Of a stretch of DNA of 60,239 bases, positions 1-9,211 are shown in pieces. The position numbers and the translations under genes are program-made. The stretch covers positions 1 through 60,239 of the forward strand of contig NZ_JNKU01000010.1 of NCBI RefSeq assembly GCF_000702165.1, read 5' to 3'. Source of the DNA: Sharpea azabuensis DSM 18934. GTDB lineage: Bacteria; Bacillota_I; Bacilli_A; Erysipelotrichales; Coprobacillaceae. The notes beneath the pieces are model-generated. The model did no database searches and had not been told where the DNA came from. It was given only the letters and a program-made list of their open reading frames with translations. The first letter of the stretch is position 1, and each line of letters starts with the position of its first letter.

Positions 1-33
1 AGATGCATACAGCTTTCTCCTTTCTAAAGACTC

Positions 34-192
34 GGAAATAGGATTTCCTGTATGTATATTATATCATATTCCTAACCGACATTCATCCCACGGCCTAAAG
101 GCGCGTGGGTTTTCTGTCGGGAACTTTATAAAATGAAGTTATGTCATATCCACATAACTTCCTCAATGATGACAATCATGAATGATTGTCAT
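34..192. other. Cluster of hairpins at the window start, possible IS200/IS605 right-end remnant
   Basis: The first 200 bases have no gene but four inverted repeats: GGAAAT/ATTTCC around 36-50; a nested hairpin at about 78-119 in which CCGACA and TGTCGG enclose CCCACG/CGTGGG and GCC-taaa-GGC; a 9-bp repeat AAGTTATGT/ACATAACTT at 136-160; and an 11-bp perfect repeat ATGACAATCAT/ATGATTGTCAT at 169-192 followed by a T run, which looks like a plus-strand terminator for something left of the window. The nested GC hairpin with a CTAAAG loop resembles the right ends of IS200/IS605 elements, from memory only. Confidence 0.35.
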
Positions 193-204
193 TTTTGTTT
201 GTAT

Positions 205-228
205 GAAAAAAAGAGGCATGTGCCTCTT
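205..228 (-). terminator. Rho-independent terminator of hslO operon
   Basis: AAGAGGCA-tg-TGCCTCTT (211-228) forms a perfect 8-bp stem, followed on the minus strand by a T run. It overlaps the hslO stop codon and closes the tilS-to-hslO transcription unit. Confidence 0.8.
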
Positions 229-1105
229 ATTGATGTTTATTTTCTTGGATTTGTTTTAAGTCATCCTCACTGAAGTGATAGGACTTATGACAGAACTGGC
301 ATTTTAAATCAGCACCATGATCTTCATTAATAATGGCTTCTAATTCAGAGTCTGGTAATGCTGCTAAAGCTTCAGCCATCTTTTCTCTCGAACAATCACA
401 TTCATAGAAGACATCCTGATGTGCTAATATTTCTACTTCATCATCAAAAATCATTTCTAAGATTTCTTCTGGTGTTTTACCTTGATGAATCAGGTCTGAA
501 ACAGGAGGGAAACCCTTCATCTTATTTTCAATAAATGTGATGTCTTCGTCTGTTGCTTCTGGTAATAGCTGAATGATAAAGCCGCCTGCAGATAATACAC
601 TATTATCCGTATCGACTAGAACGCCAACTGAGACAACTGAAGGTACTTGTTCTGAAACATAGAAATAGTAAGCAAAGTCATCACCAATTTCACCTGTCTG
701 AAGCTGTACTTCTGATGTCATTGGCTGCTTTAAGCCCATATCTCTAATAACCTGTAAAGTACCATTATTGCCTACGCACATACCAACAGCTAATTTCTTT
801 GTACTGTTATATTCATAGTGGACTTCAGGATTAGCAACAAAGCCTTTAATTTTGCCATCGCAATGTGTTGTGGCAAGGACAGTACCCATTTCACCACCAC
901 CATTGATATTCACTGTGAGTTTTTCCTGATCTTTATTCATGGCACCCATCATTAATGTGACTGCCATTGTTCTACCAAGGGCTGCTGATGCACATGGCCA
1001 TAGCCCTAATTCTTCTCTTGCCTTGTTTGTGAGATTTGTCGTATTAACGGCAAAGACACGAGCATTTCTTTTATTTACAAGACCTCTAACTAAATAATCT
1101 TTCAT
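227..1105 (-). CDS. hslO: Hsp33 redox-regulated chaperone
   Basis: Cytosolic holdase chaperone that is switched on by oxidation of a zinc-bound cysteine centre. The 292-residue length fits the family. The C-terminal redox switch is visible as C236-x-C238 (in ECDCSRE) and C269-x2-C272 (in CQFC), the usual four zinc ligands. The N-terminal part matches the Hsp33 core (REELGLWPCASAALGR). It is the last gene of a minus-strand group running tilS-hpt-ftsH-miniprotein-hslO, an arrangement common in Firmicutes, and ends in a strong terminator. Start chosen at the ATG giving MKDYLVRG, preceded by AGGAGAAAAGT. Confidence 0.95.
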   Translation of the reverse strand: MKDYLVRGLVNKRNARVFAVNTTNLTNKAREELGLWPCASAALGRTMAVTLMMGAMNKDQEKLTVNINGGGEMGTVLATTHCDGKIKGFVANPEVHYEYNSTKKLAVGMCVGNNGTLQVIRDMGLKQPMTSEVQLQTGEIGDDFAYYFYVSEQVPSVVSVGVLVDTDNSVLSAGGFIIQLLPEATDEDITFIENKMKGFPPVSDLIHQGKTPEEILEMIFDDEVEILAHQDVFYECDCSREKMAEALAALPDSELEAIINEDHGADLKCQFCHKSYHFSEDDLKQIQENKHQ

Positions 1106-1114
1106 ACTTTTCTC

Positions 1115-1201
1115 CTAAATCGCAAAATAACTAATGAGAGGTATAATCATACTTAAGACAATTATGCCTACAAATATTCTGATCATAACACGTCTACTCA
1201 T
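1115..1201 (-). CDS. 28-residue membrane miniprotein, Prli42-like
   Basis: Short gene between ftsH and hslO. The product reads MSRRVMIRIFVG, then a single hydrophobic helix, ending LISYFAI. AAGGAG lies 7 bases before this ATG; an in-frame ATG two codons upstream (1205-1207) is too close to it. The architecture (basic N-terminus, one transmembrane helix, about 30 residues) matches the Firmicutes Prli42/DUF4044 stressosome-anchor miniproteins, but the family assignment is by resemblance only. No stressosome genes are seen in this window. It would be co-translated with ftsH and hslO, both protein-quality-control genes. Confidence 0.6.
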   Translation of the reverse strand: MSRRVMIRIFVGIIVLSMIIPLISYFAI

Positions 1202-1236
1202 TTTCATTCTCCTTAAAAATGAAGTAAGGCAATGCC

Positions 1237-3210
1237 CTACTTCATTTCATCTAATAAATCATCTTCAGGATTTGCATTATCCTTAGTTTCTGGTGCTGAT
1301 GGAGTATTGTCATCATTATCCGGTGTTACAACTTCATCATTGCCATTGAATGTTTCAGGCATTTTTCCTGTTTCATATAATGACTGAATTTGTTCTGCAT
1401 TCAGTGTTTCATATTCTAATAATGCATTCGCAATTGTTTCAAGCTTGTCTTTATTGGCATTGATGATATCAGTTGCTTCCTGATGGGCATCATCAATAAT
1501 CTTTCTCACCTGCTGATCAATTTCAAAAGCAATCTGACCTGAATGTGTATTAGAAAGCTGTGAATAGTCACGGCCTAAGAATACAGCATTTTCACCACTA
1601 TCATACTTGATTGGGCCAAGTTCTGACATACCGAGTTCAGTAACCATCATTCGGGCAATTCTTGTAGCCTGCTGGATATCGTTGGCAGCACCTGATGAGA
1701 TATCGCCAAAGAAGATTTCTTCCGCTACACGACCACCCATGAAACCAGCTATTTCAGCTAATAGCTGCTGTTTTGTTTCAAAATATGTTTCGTCCTTAGG
1801 TGTCATTAAGTTATAACCACCCGCATCACCACGAGGAACGATTGTAACTTTTTGTACCTGGTTAGCATCTTCAAGTGTTAAACCAACAATCGCATGTCCA
1901 GATTCATGATAAGCAACAAGCTTTCTTTCTTTTTCTGTATACTTTCTACTCTTCTTAGCTGGGCCACCAATGACTCTGTCGATTGCTTCATCAACATCTT
2001 CAAGAGTAATCACACTATGTCCTAAACGTACAGCTAATAAAGCAGCTTCATTTAAAACGTTGGCTAACTGCGCACCTGAGAAGCCAGGTGTACGGCGTGC
2101 AATGTTGTCAAAGTCAACATCCGGTGCTAATTTCTTATTTCTTGCATGAACGGCAAGAATCTGTGCTCTTGCACGACGGTCTGGGTTAGATACATGAATT
2201 TGTCTATCGAAACGACCAGGTCTTAATAAGGCTGGGTCAAGGACATCAGCACGGTTTGTAGCAGCCAGTACGATGACACCTTCATTACCTTCGAAACCAT
2301 CCATTTCGACAAGCAACTGGTTCAATGTCTGTTCACGTTCATCATGTCCGCCACCAACACCAGTACCACGCTGTCTACCAACGGCATCAATTTCATCGAT
2401 AAAGATGATACATGGCGCATTCTGTTTAGCTGTCTTGAACATGTCACGTACACGTCCAGCACCAACACCGACGAACATTTCTACGAATTCAGAACCAGAA
2501 ATAGAATAGAAAGGTACATTAGCTTCACCAGCAACGGCACGGGCAAGTAATGTTTTACCTGTACCTGGAGGACCTACTAGAAGGACACCTCTAGGAATTT
2601 TTGCTCCCATATCCGCAAAACGCTTAGGATTCTTTAAGAAGTCAACCAATTCCTTAACTTCTTCTTTCTCTTCATCCGCTCCGGCAACATCACTAAAACG
2701 TGTCTTTTCATTCTTTTCAAGCTTAGCTCTAGAATTACCAAATTCAAATGCTTTCGCATTTCCACCACCAGCAGCATTCATATATTTGAAGAGGAATACC
2801 ATACCACCAATTAAGATGATGTATGGAATAAGATTCATGATAATATTGATGACCATATTATCATCAGATGCATCTGCAACTTTCGCTTTCACACCCTGAT
2901 CTTTAATAACCTGCATTAATGAATCTACTTCTTCATCAGTAGCTGGTACTAAAGTAGAGAATGAGACTGTTTTGTTTTTGCCATCCACCTTCTTAGTATA
3001 CTTACCTGTAACATCAACGACATAGCTTTGTGGCTTAACAGTCACTTCTTTAATCTTTTCATCTTCTAATGCCTTTGTAAATTCAGAGTAAGTTAAGGTT
3101 TCATTACCAGCATTACGGTTTGTAAGAACCGGAATAATACTACCAATGATCACCAATACTAAAACCCAAGGAAGAATAGCTTTTAATAAACTTTTATTCT
3201 TCTTGTTCAT
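1237..3210 (-). CDS. ftsH: ATP-dependent zinc metalloprotease FtsH
   Basis: Membrane-anchored AAA+ protease that degrades misassembled membrane proteins and short-lived regulators. 657 residues: N-terminal transmembrane helix (about 10-30), extracytoplasmic domain, second helix (about 122-142), AAA module with Walker A GPPGTGKT near residue 210 and Walker [10 protein letters not shown], the SRH region ([21 protein letters not shown]), and the M41 zinc motif HESGH. The C-terminal tail is acidic and Asn/Asp rich. It lies between hpt (9 bases upstream) and the Prli42-like miniprotein, in the usual order after tilS-hpt. Confidence 0.97.
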   Translation of the reverse strand: MNKKNKSLLKAILPWVLVLVIIGSIIPVLTNRNAGNETLTYSEFTKALEDEKIKEVTVKPQSYVVDVTGKYTKKVDGKNKTVSFSTLVPATDEEVDSLMQVIKDQGVKAKVADASDDNMVINIIMNLIPYIILIGGMVFLFKYMNAAGGGNAKAFEFGNSRAKLEKNEKTRFSDVAGADEEKEEVKELVDFLKNPKRFADMGAKIPRGVLLVGPPGTGKTLLARAVAGEANVPFYSISGSEFVEMFVGVGAGRVRDMFKTAKQNAPCIIFIDEIDAVGRQRGTGVGGGHDEREQTLNQLLVEMDGFEGNEGVIVLAATNRADVLDPALLRPGRFDRQIHVSNPDRRARAQILAVHARNKKLAPDVDFDNIARRTPGFSGAQLANVLNEAALLAVRLGHSVITLEDVDEAIDRVIGGPAKKSRKYTEKERKLVAYHESGHAIVGLTLEDANQVQKVTIVPRGDAGGYNLMTPKDETYFETKQQLLAEIAGFMGGRVAEEIFFGDISSGAANDIQQATRIARMMVTELGMSELGPIKYDSGENAVFLGRDYSQLSNTHSGQIAFEIDQQVRKIIDDAHQEATDIINANKDKLETIANALLEYETLNAEQIQSLYETGKMPETFNGNDEVVTPDNDDNTPSAPETKDNANPEDDLLDEMK

Positions 3211-3219
3211 ACTGTCTCC

Positions 3220-3753
3220 TTACATATAGACTTCTTCTTTTAATATTCCTACATAGGGAAGGTTACGATACTTCTCATTGTAATCCATACCATATCCAAT
3301 GACAAATGCATTAGGAATTTCGAATCCTACATACTTTGCTTGAATAGGGAATTCGCGGCGTTCCTGCTTATTCAAAAGGGTTGCGATTTCAACACTAGCA
3401 GCACCTTTTTCAAGAAGCATCTGTCTGACTGTATATAATGTCTTACCCGTATCAAGAATATCTTCAACTAAGAGAATATCTTTGCCTTTAAAGTCAACAT
3501 CAATATCCTTTTTCACAATAACATTACCAGTAGACTCTGTGCCTTCATAGCTAGAAACACGCATAAAATCAAACTCAACATCCAATGTCACATGCTTTGC
3601 AAGTTCAGCAAAGAAAGGAACACTTCCCTTTAATAAGCCAACCATCAGTACATCCTTGCCTTCATAGTCAGCAGAAATCTGCTTTCCTAATTCAGCACTT
3701 CTATCTCTAATTTGTTCTTCAGTATATAAAATTTCACGCGTATCCTTATGCAT
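3220..3753 (-). CDS. hpt: Hypoxanthine phosphoribosyltransferase
   Basis: Purine salvage enzyme converting hypoxanthine (and usually guanine) plus PRPP to IMP/GMP. The PRPP-binding loop is visible as ILLVEDILDTGKTL, and the C-terminal region has the base-contacting VGFEIPNAFVIGYGMDYNEKYRNLPYVG. The 177-residue length is normal. AGGAGG stands 7 bases before the ATG. It sits 22 bases after tilS and 9 bases before ftsH, the conserved Firmicutes tilS-hpt-ftsH group. Confidence 0.95.
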   Translation of the reverse strand: MHKDTREILYTEEQIRDRSAELGKQISADYEGKDVLMVGLLKGSVPFFAELAKHVTLDVEFDFMRVSSYEGTESTGNVIVKKDIDVDFKGKDILLVEDILDTGKTLYTVRQMLLEKGAASVEIATLLNKQERREFPIQAKYVGFEIPNAFVIGYGMDYNEKYRNLPYVGILKEEVYM

Positions 3754-3775
3754 ACGTAAACCTCCTATAATGCGC

Positions 3776-5008
3776 TTATTTTATCACAAAAAGATTGGGA
3801 TTTGTAGACAAATACTCATATCTTTTGGCAATTCCTGGAATCAAAATAATTTGTCCATCATTTCTTACAACAATCGGATAATGGGCTCTTTCATGAGAAG
3901 GAATTTTATTGTTGATAAAAAGTCTTGCCACCTTCTTTTGCCCACCACTTGTCTTAATCACATCACCAGGTAATATCGAACGGATAGTGAGTGGGAAATC
4001 AGCCTCAGTGACATAAATACCATCTTTCATTTCACCTTTCTGGCGAATAGAAAAATCGTCATAATCCTGCTCTTTAAGCGATGTTATTGTATATGCATAT
4101 CCCTCACTTGAAGGTAGTGTTGTAACGGTAATATTATCATATGCCTTTATGAACTGCTGATGAAGTGGTAATTGGAGGGTGATATTGGGCTTTGTTGAAG
4201 TCATCTGATGAATGATTTCATGAATAAGATGCCCGCTCAATTTCTCTACCGGGATTTTCTCTGCCAACAAAGCAAAGAGAAAGTCACTATAAAGTGCTTC
4301 TGGTACTTCATGATAGTTAATTTTATTTTGTGCATGATACTTTTCAAGTAATGGCTTAAGCTGGTCTTGAATATGTTGCTTGTTCAGATTATAAGCTTTT
4401 GCTTTCAACAACAATGCTTCTTTTTGTTGATCAGTATAGGTGTTGAGAACAAGATTTCTGACCTGATCACGTTTGAAGTGGGTTTGAAAGTTTGTGTAGT
4501 CATCATGAAAAGCAATATGATTTTGTAAGCAATAATCACGTAGCTCTTGTTTTTTGGTATCGAGTAATGGGCGAATAATGGTCATCTGCTGGATGGTTGT
4601 AATAGGCTCAATACCCAGATAATTGGTTTGACTGCCACGCTCGAGATACATATAGATTGTTTCTAGTTCATCATCAAGATGATGGGCTAGTAATACAGCA
4701 TCATAGCCTTGATCTAAGACTTCATGATAGAAATTATAACGCATTTGACGGGCTACGGCCTGGAAGTTACCTTGTTGATAATCTTCTTTGGTGAAGACTT
4801 TGTAGTAGAATGGAATGTTATGCTGTAAAGCATAATCATGGACAACTTTATAGTCCTCATCCGTATCTTCTCGAAGATTGTAATTGACATGAGCAATAGC
4901 GACGATGTAATTCTTCTTGACCATCATGTCCAGTAAGGCCATCGAGTCACACCCCCCAGATACGCCAATGACATAACGTTTTTGATGACTTAAATACTTT
5001 TCATTCAT
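3776..5008 (-). CDS. tilS: tRNA(Ile)-lysidine synthase TilS
   Basis: Essential enzyme that modifies C34 of the CAU-anticodon tRNA-Ile to lysidine, using ATP, so that AUA is read as isoleucine. The PP-loop SGGCDSMAL is at about residues 18-26 (canonical SGGxDS), followed by LLAHHLDDELET, which is conserved in TilS. The C-terminal substrate-binding domain is present (ILPGDVIKTSGGQKKVARLFINNKIP). Its 410 residues are slightly short for the family. It begins a new unit just after a terminator at 5022-5046, so a promoter may lie inside or near that terminator. Confidence 0.93.
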   Translation of the reverse strand: MNEKYLSHQKRYVIGVSGGCDSMALLDMMVKKNYIVAIAHVNYNLREDTDEDYKVVHDYALQHNIPFYYKVFTKEDYQQGNFQAVARQMRYNFYHEVLDQGYDAVLLAHHLDDELETIYMYLERGSQTNYLGIEPITTIQQMTIIRPLLDTKKQELRDYCLQNHIAFHDDYTNFQTHFKRDQVRNLVLNTYTDQQKEALLLKAKAYNLNKQHIQDQLKPLLEKYHAQNKINYHEVPEALYSDFLFALLAEKIPVEKLSGHLIHEIIHQMTSTKPNITLQLPLHQQFIKAYDNITVTTLPSSEGYAYTITSLKEQDYDDFSIRQKGEMKDGIYVTEADFPLTIRSILPGDVIKTSGGQKKVARLFINNKIPSHERAHYPIVVRNDGQIILIPGIAKRYEYLSTNPNLFVIK

Positions 5009-5021
5009 AGCTCCCTCTCAT

Positions 5022-5046
5022 AAAAAAAGCCCTAATAGAAGGGCTT
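5022..5046 (-). terminator. Rho-independent terminator between the DUF308 gene and tilS
   Basis: AAGCCCT (5027-5033) pairs with AGGGCTT (5040-5046); the minus strand then has seven T. It overlaps the stop codon of the upstream DUF308 gene and separates it from tilS. Confidence 0.85.
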
Positions 5047-5605
5047 AATAAATACTGTAATATCTGATTTTCTTGATCATGACAACAGTTTCAATAATCT
5101 CTAAGATTGCTGAGACAATCAAGATGATCCCACTCGCAATTGTCACAGAGACAAGTGCGTTAGCAGGGTAGACAAGAAGCAAGAAACCAAGAACAATCTC
5201 AAGAATTGAAGACAAGAAGACAAGAATCCAGCCTGAAGAGCTTAGTGCTGTTAAAAAGAGGAAGGATACCTGCATCTTCATGATGGCTTCAAAAATCACA
5301 AAAACACCAATAATCAAAGGCAAGAAAGTCTTAAAGAAATCCATATTTAAATACAATAAGACCCCACCAATAATACATAAGAAACCATCTAATAAACCAT
5401 TAGAATATCTTCTTGCATTATTATCCATAAAGATAAATGCAAATACATCAATAATACCTTTAATACCAAGACCTGCCGCAAAAATGGTAAATACCAAATT
5501 AATCATTTTCACAGGAATAACAATCTGTAATACCCCTACAACAACCATTAATAGTGCTGTAACGATACTCATGATTTCATATCTTCTTAAATAATCACTT
5601 AACAT
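5045..5605 (-). CDS. DUF308 (HdeD-type) integral membrane protein
   Basis: 186 residues, almost wholly hydrophobic with about six predicted helices in three pairs (for example MSIVTALLMVVVGVLQIVIPV and IILIVSAILEIIETVVMI). The repeated pattern with VGV.Q/GLGIKGIIDVF resembles the DUF308/HdeD membrane family, whose role is not established in Firmicutes. AAAGGTGAT precedes the ATG. It is the last gene of the prfA-prmC-GNAT unit, 12 bases after the acetyltransferase, and ends at a strong terminator. Confidence 0.75.
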   Translation of the reverse strand: MLSDYLRRYEIMSIVTALLMVVVGVLQIVIPVKMINLVFTIFAAGLGIKGIIDVFAFIFMDNNARRYSNGLLDGFLCIIGGVLLYLNMDFFKTFLPLIIGVFVIFEAIMKMQVSFLFLTALSSSGWILVFLSSILEIVLGFLLLVYPANALVSVTIASGIILIVSAILEIIETVVMIKKIRYYSIY

Positions 5606-5617
5606 TTTCTATCACCT

Positions 5618-6121
5618 TTACTTAATGACTTCATCAAGTCTTACTACATAACCTTCATCACGATAGAGATAACTCTCATCAAACTTCTTAAAGCCTAAAT
5701 CAAGTAGTAATCTTCGTGATGCTTCATTCGCTTTATAAATATAGGCAATACATTTCGTATATTCATAATGTGTATAAATATAATCTAGTAAAGCACGCAC
5801 GCTTTCTCGTCCATAACCTTGCTTCCAATAAGTAGAGTCAAGTGTATAGCCAATCGTAATACAACTTGAACTGAGTGCCTCTAAATGGAGATCACCGATT
5901 AATGTGCCATCCTTGAGAACAATCGCAAATTGCGTATTGTCCTTCGCTCCACCGACAAAAGGATGTTTTTGCACATAGTGAATACGACTTCTTGCTTCTC
6001 TTTCCGAATAATGTTTCCAGCTTTGATACTTCGCAACTTCTTTTTTATTACGATATTCAAGCATTCTTTCAAGATCTTCTTCTTGAAGATAGCGAATAGT
6101 GAGTCTTTCTGTTTCTATCAT
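5618..6121 (-). CDS. GNAT N-acetyltransferase (RimJ/RimL type)
   Basis: 167-residue acetyl-CoA-dependent acyltransferase of the RimJ/RimL-like branch: it starts with MIETERLTIRYLQEEDLERM and carries the acetyl-CoA loop in YWKQGYGRESVRALLDY, followed by NEASRRLLLDLGFKK. The substrate cannot be read from sequence; relatives acetylate protein N-termini, aminoglycosides or small amines. The start overlaps the prmC stop by 4 bases (ATGA type), indicating translational coupling with the translation-termination genes prfA-prmC. Confidence 0.85.
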   Translation of the reverse strand: MIETERLTIRYLQEEDLERMLEYRNKKEVAKYQSWKHYSEREARSRIHYVQKHPFVGGAKDNTQFAIVLKDGTLIGDLHLEALSSSCITIGYTLDSTYWKQGYGRESVRALLDYIYTHYEYTKCIAYIYKANEASRRLLLDLGFKKFDESYLYRDEGYVVRLDEVIK

Positions 6122-6987
6122 TTTGGTTCAATATTGTAATAGATGAACAACATTCTATTCTTTCCATTAATATCCTTTAAGAAGCGATGTGGACAATCCG
6201 GGAAGTACTGTTGGAGTGCTTCTTCCATGATGTCACGCTGGTCAAATCCCATTTCAAAGGCGAGAATAGCTCGATCTTTAAGAATAGGACGCACTGTTTC
6301 AAAAATCTTGCGATAGAAATAAAGACCATCTTCACCACCAAAAAGAGCAACATGAGGTTCATTATCCTTAACACGGGGATCAATATCCTGGTGAACAGGG
6401 ATATAAGGCGGATTGGATACAAAGATATCCACTTTCTTCTTTGCATCAATGAGTGGCTGAACCATATCCCCTTGATAGAATGTCACATGAGCACCTAAGT
6501 CATGAGCATTCTTTTTGGCAACAACTAATGCTTTTTCACTAATGTCAGTTGCACATACATTGAGCTTTGGTTCTTCTAGGGCAAGGGAAATAGCGATTGC
6601 CCCACTACCCGTTCCTACATCACATAAATCAATCGTCTTATAGTCTTTAAAATAATCATCAATCGCATAAAGAATATTCTCAACAAGTTCTTCTGTTTCA
6701 TAACGTGGAATAAGAACATCTTCATTGACTGTAAATTCATAATTAAAGAAATATTCCTTACCTTTAATATACTGGACAGGTTCACCATTAAGATAACGCT
6801 GTAAGTCTTCATTAAAGGTTCTTAATGTTTCTTCATCAACTTCTTCATCCATCTTTAAATAGAGCTCATGAGGTTGCATATTGGAAACATGATAGAAGAG
6901 CACTTTAGGGACATTGCTGTCTTTGTTGGCTTCATCCATTCTTTCTTCAGCTTCATTAATGAGTTCTCTAATTGTCATTCTGTTCAC
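6118..6987 (-). CDS. prmC: Release-factor glutamine methyltransferase PrmC
   Basis: SAM-dependent N5-methylation of the Gln in the GGQ motif of release factors. The catalytic NPPY motif is visible in VSNPPYIPVHQD, and the SAM-binding region in IDLCDVGTGSGAIAISLA. The 289-residue length is typical. It overlaps the end of prfA by 20 bases, so substrate and modifier are translationally coupled, the usual arrangement. Confidence 0.95.
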   Translation of the reverse strand: MNRMTIRELINEAEERMDEANKDSNVPKVLFYHVSNMQPHELYLKMDEEVDEETLRTFNEDLQRYLNGEPVQYIKGKEYFFNYEFTVNEDVLIPRYETEELVENILYAIDDYFKDYKTIDLCDVGTGSGAIAISLALEEPKLNVCATDISEKALVVAKKNAHDLGAHVTFYQGDMVQPLIDAKKKVDIFVSNPPYIPVHQDIDPRVKDNEPHVALFGGEDGLYFYRKIFETVRPILKDRAILAFEMGFDQRDIMEEALQQYFPDCPHRFLKDINGKNRMLFIYYNIEPK

Positions 6988-8050
6988 CTAGTAACTTCAA
7001 ACGCTGATCTTCGTTAATCAAAGCCTGAATAATATCATCTAGCTTACCATCCATAATCTTATCTAACTGCTGGATTGTTAAGCCAATACGATGGTCTGTG
7101 ACACGGTTTTGTGGGTAGTTATATGTTCTGATTTTTTCTGAACGATCCCCACTACCAACCTTGCTTTTACGTTCACTTTCTATTGCTGATGCCTGCTGAT
7201 CCTGGAAGTGCTGATAAACACGGGCACGTAATGTCTGCATGGCTTTATCACGGTTGTCATGCTGGCTTCGACCATCCTGGCTTGTCGCTACAATACCAGT
7301 AGGCAAATGGGTAATACGTACGGCAGAGTCAGTCTTATTGATATGCTGTCCACCAGCCCCTGATGAACGATATGTATCAATACGTAAGTCTTTTGGATCA
7401 ATATGAACTTCAACTTCATCTACTTCTGGCATAACGAGAACTGTTGCCGTTGAAGTCTGAATACGTCCCTGTGATTCTGTCTTAGGAACACGCTGTACAC
7501 GATGTGAGCCTGATTCATATTTTAACTTCGAATAGACATGGTCACCAGAAACGGTAAAGGCAATTAAAGAATAACCACCCGCTTCTGATGTCTGTGCTTC
7601 GTTGACTTCAATCTTCCAGCCCTGGCTTTCTGCATATTTAGAATACATTCTAAATAAGTCCCCGGCAAAGATATTTCCTTCATCGCCACCGGCTGCACCA
7701 CGGATTTCCATGATAACATCCTTGTCATCATTTGGATCTTTTGGAATAAGTTCTAACTGGATTTCCTGTTCAAGTTCTGGCTGACGTTTTGTAAGAGTTT
7801 CATACTCTTCTTTCGCCATTTCTCTAATTTCAGGATCGGATTCTTTTAAGAGCTCCTTAGCTTCTTCAATACCGTCTAATAAACTTTTATATTCCTGACA
7901 CATATTGTAAGCTTTTTCTAAAGAAGCCTGTTCTTTAGAAGCGGCTGTCATTTTACTGACATCATTCGCAATGGAAGGGTCCATGAGAATCTGTGTTAAT
8001 TCATCATATCTTTTTTCTACTGTTTCAAGTCTTTCTAATAAAGTGTTCAT
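6968..8050 (-). CDS. prfA: Peptide chain release factor 1
   Basis: Class I release factor recognising UAA/UAG. 360 residues with the peptidyl-hydrolysis motif GAGGQHINKT and, upstream, the RF1-type segment GSHRVQRVPKTESQGRIQTSTATVLVMPE, which contains the codon-recognition PxT region. First gene of the prfA-prmC-GNAT-DUF308 unit; GGAGG lies just before the ATG. The 73 bases to the divergent HAD gene hold both promoters. Confidence 0.97.
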   Translation of the reverse strand: MNTLLERLETVEKRYDELTQILMDPSIANDVSKMTAASKEQASLEKAYNMCQEYKSLLDGIEEAKELLKESDPEIREMAKEEYETLTKRQPELEQEIQLELIPKDPNDDKDVIMEIRGAAGGDEGNIFAGDLFRMYSKYAESQGWKIEVNEAQTSEAGGYSLIAFTVSGDHVYSKLKYESGSHRVQRVPKTESQGRIQTSTATVLVMPEVDEVEVHIDPKDLRIDTYRSSGAGGQHINKTDSAVRITHLPTGIVATSQDGRSQHDNRDKAMQTLRARVYQHFQDQQASAIESERKSKVGSGDRSEKIRTYNYPQNRVTDHRIGLTIQQLDKIMDGKLDDIIQALINEDQRLKLLGEQNDN

Positions 8051-8173
8051 GAAAACCTCCTTGTAATCGTCCCTATTATAATATAACCAACCTCAATAAG
8101 CAAAATAAATTCATGCCTTATATTGATACTCTTTTGCTTTTTTCTTATACTTACATATGTTGGAGGAAAAAGT

Positions 8174-8824
8174 ATGATTAGAGCAATAATATTTGATATG
8201 GATGGACTGATGATTGATAGTGAAAGAGTGACTTTTGAAAGCTATCAAGAAGTCTTAAAAGATATGAACTTAACGATGGATCGAACATTCTATGTATCAC
8301 TTCTAGGGCGTACAAAGGAAGGCATTGCCAAGCAGTTCTATGATGCCTATGGACATGATTTCCCTTTTGATCAAGTCATAACAAAATGTCATGAAGTGAT
8401 GGCTAAACGCTTTGAACAAGAAGGCGTCCCCCTCAAGCCAGGATTACTTCACTTACTGTCATATCTCAAAAAAGAACATCACTATAAAACCATTGTAGCG
8501 ACAAGCAGTACCCGTGATCGTGTTGATAAGATTTTAAAGCAGGCTCATATTACTGATTACTTTGATGATTCTATTTGTGGGGATGAAGTCACTAAAGGTA
8601 AGCCAAATCCTGAAGTCTTTCTGAAAAGCTGTGAGAAGCTAGGTGTCAAGAGTGATGAAGCTTATGTACTTGAAGATAGTGAAAGTGGTATTATGGCTGC
8701 TTATTCAGCAAATATTAAAGTCATTTGTGTTCCTGATATGAAATATCCAGAAGCACAATATGCATCAAAGTGTTATAAGATTGTAGAAACACTTGATGAT
8801 GTTATTGATATTTTAGAACGTTGA
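8174..8824 (+). CDS. HAD-superfamily hydrolase, beta-phosphoglucomutase/phosphatase-like
   Basis: 216 residues. Motif I is visible as DMDGLMIDSE, motif II as ATSSTRD, and motif III/IV as K-PNPEVF then VLEDSESGI. This is the subfamily of beta-phosphoglucomutases and sugar-phosphate phosphatases; the substrate is not predictable. The start is set at 8174 because GGAGG (8163-8167) lies 6 bases before this ATG; an in-frame ATG at 8123 would add 17 hydrophobic residues with no ribosome binding site. Monocistronic, ending at its own terminator. Confidence 0.9.
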   Translation: MIRAIIFDMDGLMIDSERVTFESYQEVLKDMNLTMDRTFYVSLLGRTKEGIAKQFYDAYGHDFPFDQVITKCHEVMAKRFEQEGVPLKPGLLHLLSYLKKEHHYKTIVATSSTRDRVDKILKQAHITDYFDDSICGDEVTKGKPNPEVFLKSCEKLGVKSDEAYVLEDSESGIMAAYSANIKVICVPDMKYPEAQYASKCYKIVETLDDVIDILER

Positions 8825-8850
8825 CAATAATGCTTTGTCAGCGTTTTTTT
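8819..8850 (+). terminator. Rho-independent terminator of the HAD gene
   Basis: CGTTGACAA (8819-8827) pairs with TTGTCAGCG (8835-8843) with one G-T wobble, followed by seven T. It overlaps the stop codon. Confidence 0.85.
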
Positions 8851-8880
8851 AGAACATATCTACCTACTTTTTAGTGTATC

Positions 8881-9190
8881 AAAAAGAACAGTTTTCACTG
8901 TTCTTCTATTCGTGCCATTTTATATTGCCTCTAAATAGCAATCGCCTTATATCCCCATAGCTAAAGCAAGGGGGTTACGACGACATTTGGTAAAAACAAT
9001 AGAATGAAGATAGTCAAAAGTGATGCTACATTAAATCCAGCGCATAATATCAATAAAATATGGCCTGGTTACTTATCTATTAGCAGCCCATTTTCATTGA
9101 CTGACTAAGGCAATATCGTTACAATAAAATTAACTTTTCATCCGGGTTGGTAAGTCTACGTTGGCTTATACATACATGGAATCATTTTAA
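8881..9190. other. Intergenic region upstream of the Abi gene, two hairpins
   Basis: No gene seen. AAGAACAGT-tttc-ACTGTTCTT (8885-8906) is a perfect 9-bp repeat with a minus-strand T run, a probable minus-strand terminator with no obvious gene to serve, suggesting lost sequence. CCCC-atagctaaagcaa-GGGG near 8952-8973 resembles a right-end hairpin of an IS200/IS605-type element. The remaining sequence up to the Abi start has no clear promoter I can assign. Confidence 0.35.
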
Positions 9191-9211
9191 ATGAAGGAGT
9201 CTAATCGTTTT

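Noticed and set aside
8123-8173. N-terminal extension of the HAD protein as a signal peptide
   Set aside because: Hydrophobic 17 residues precede the family start, but there is no RBS for the upstream ATG and a strong one for 8174.
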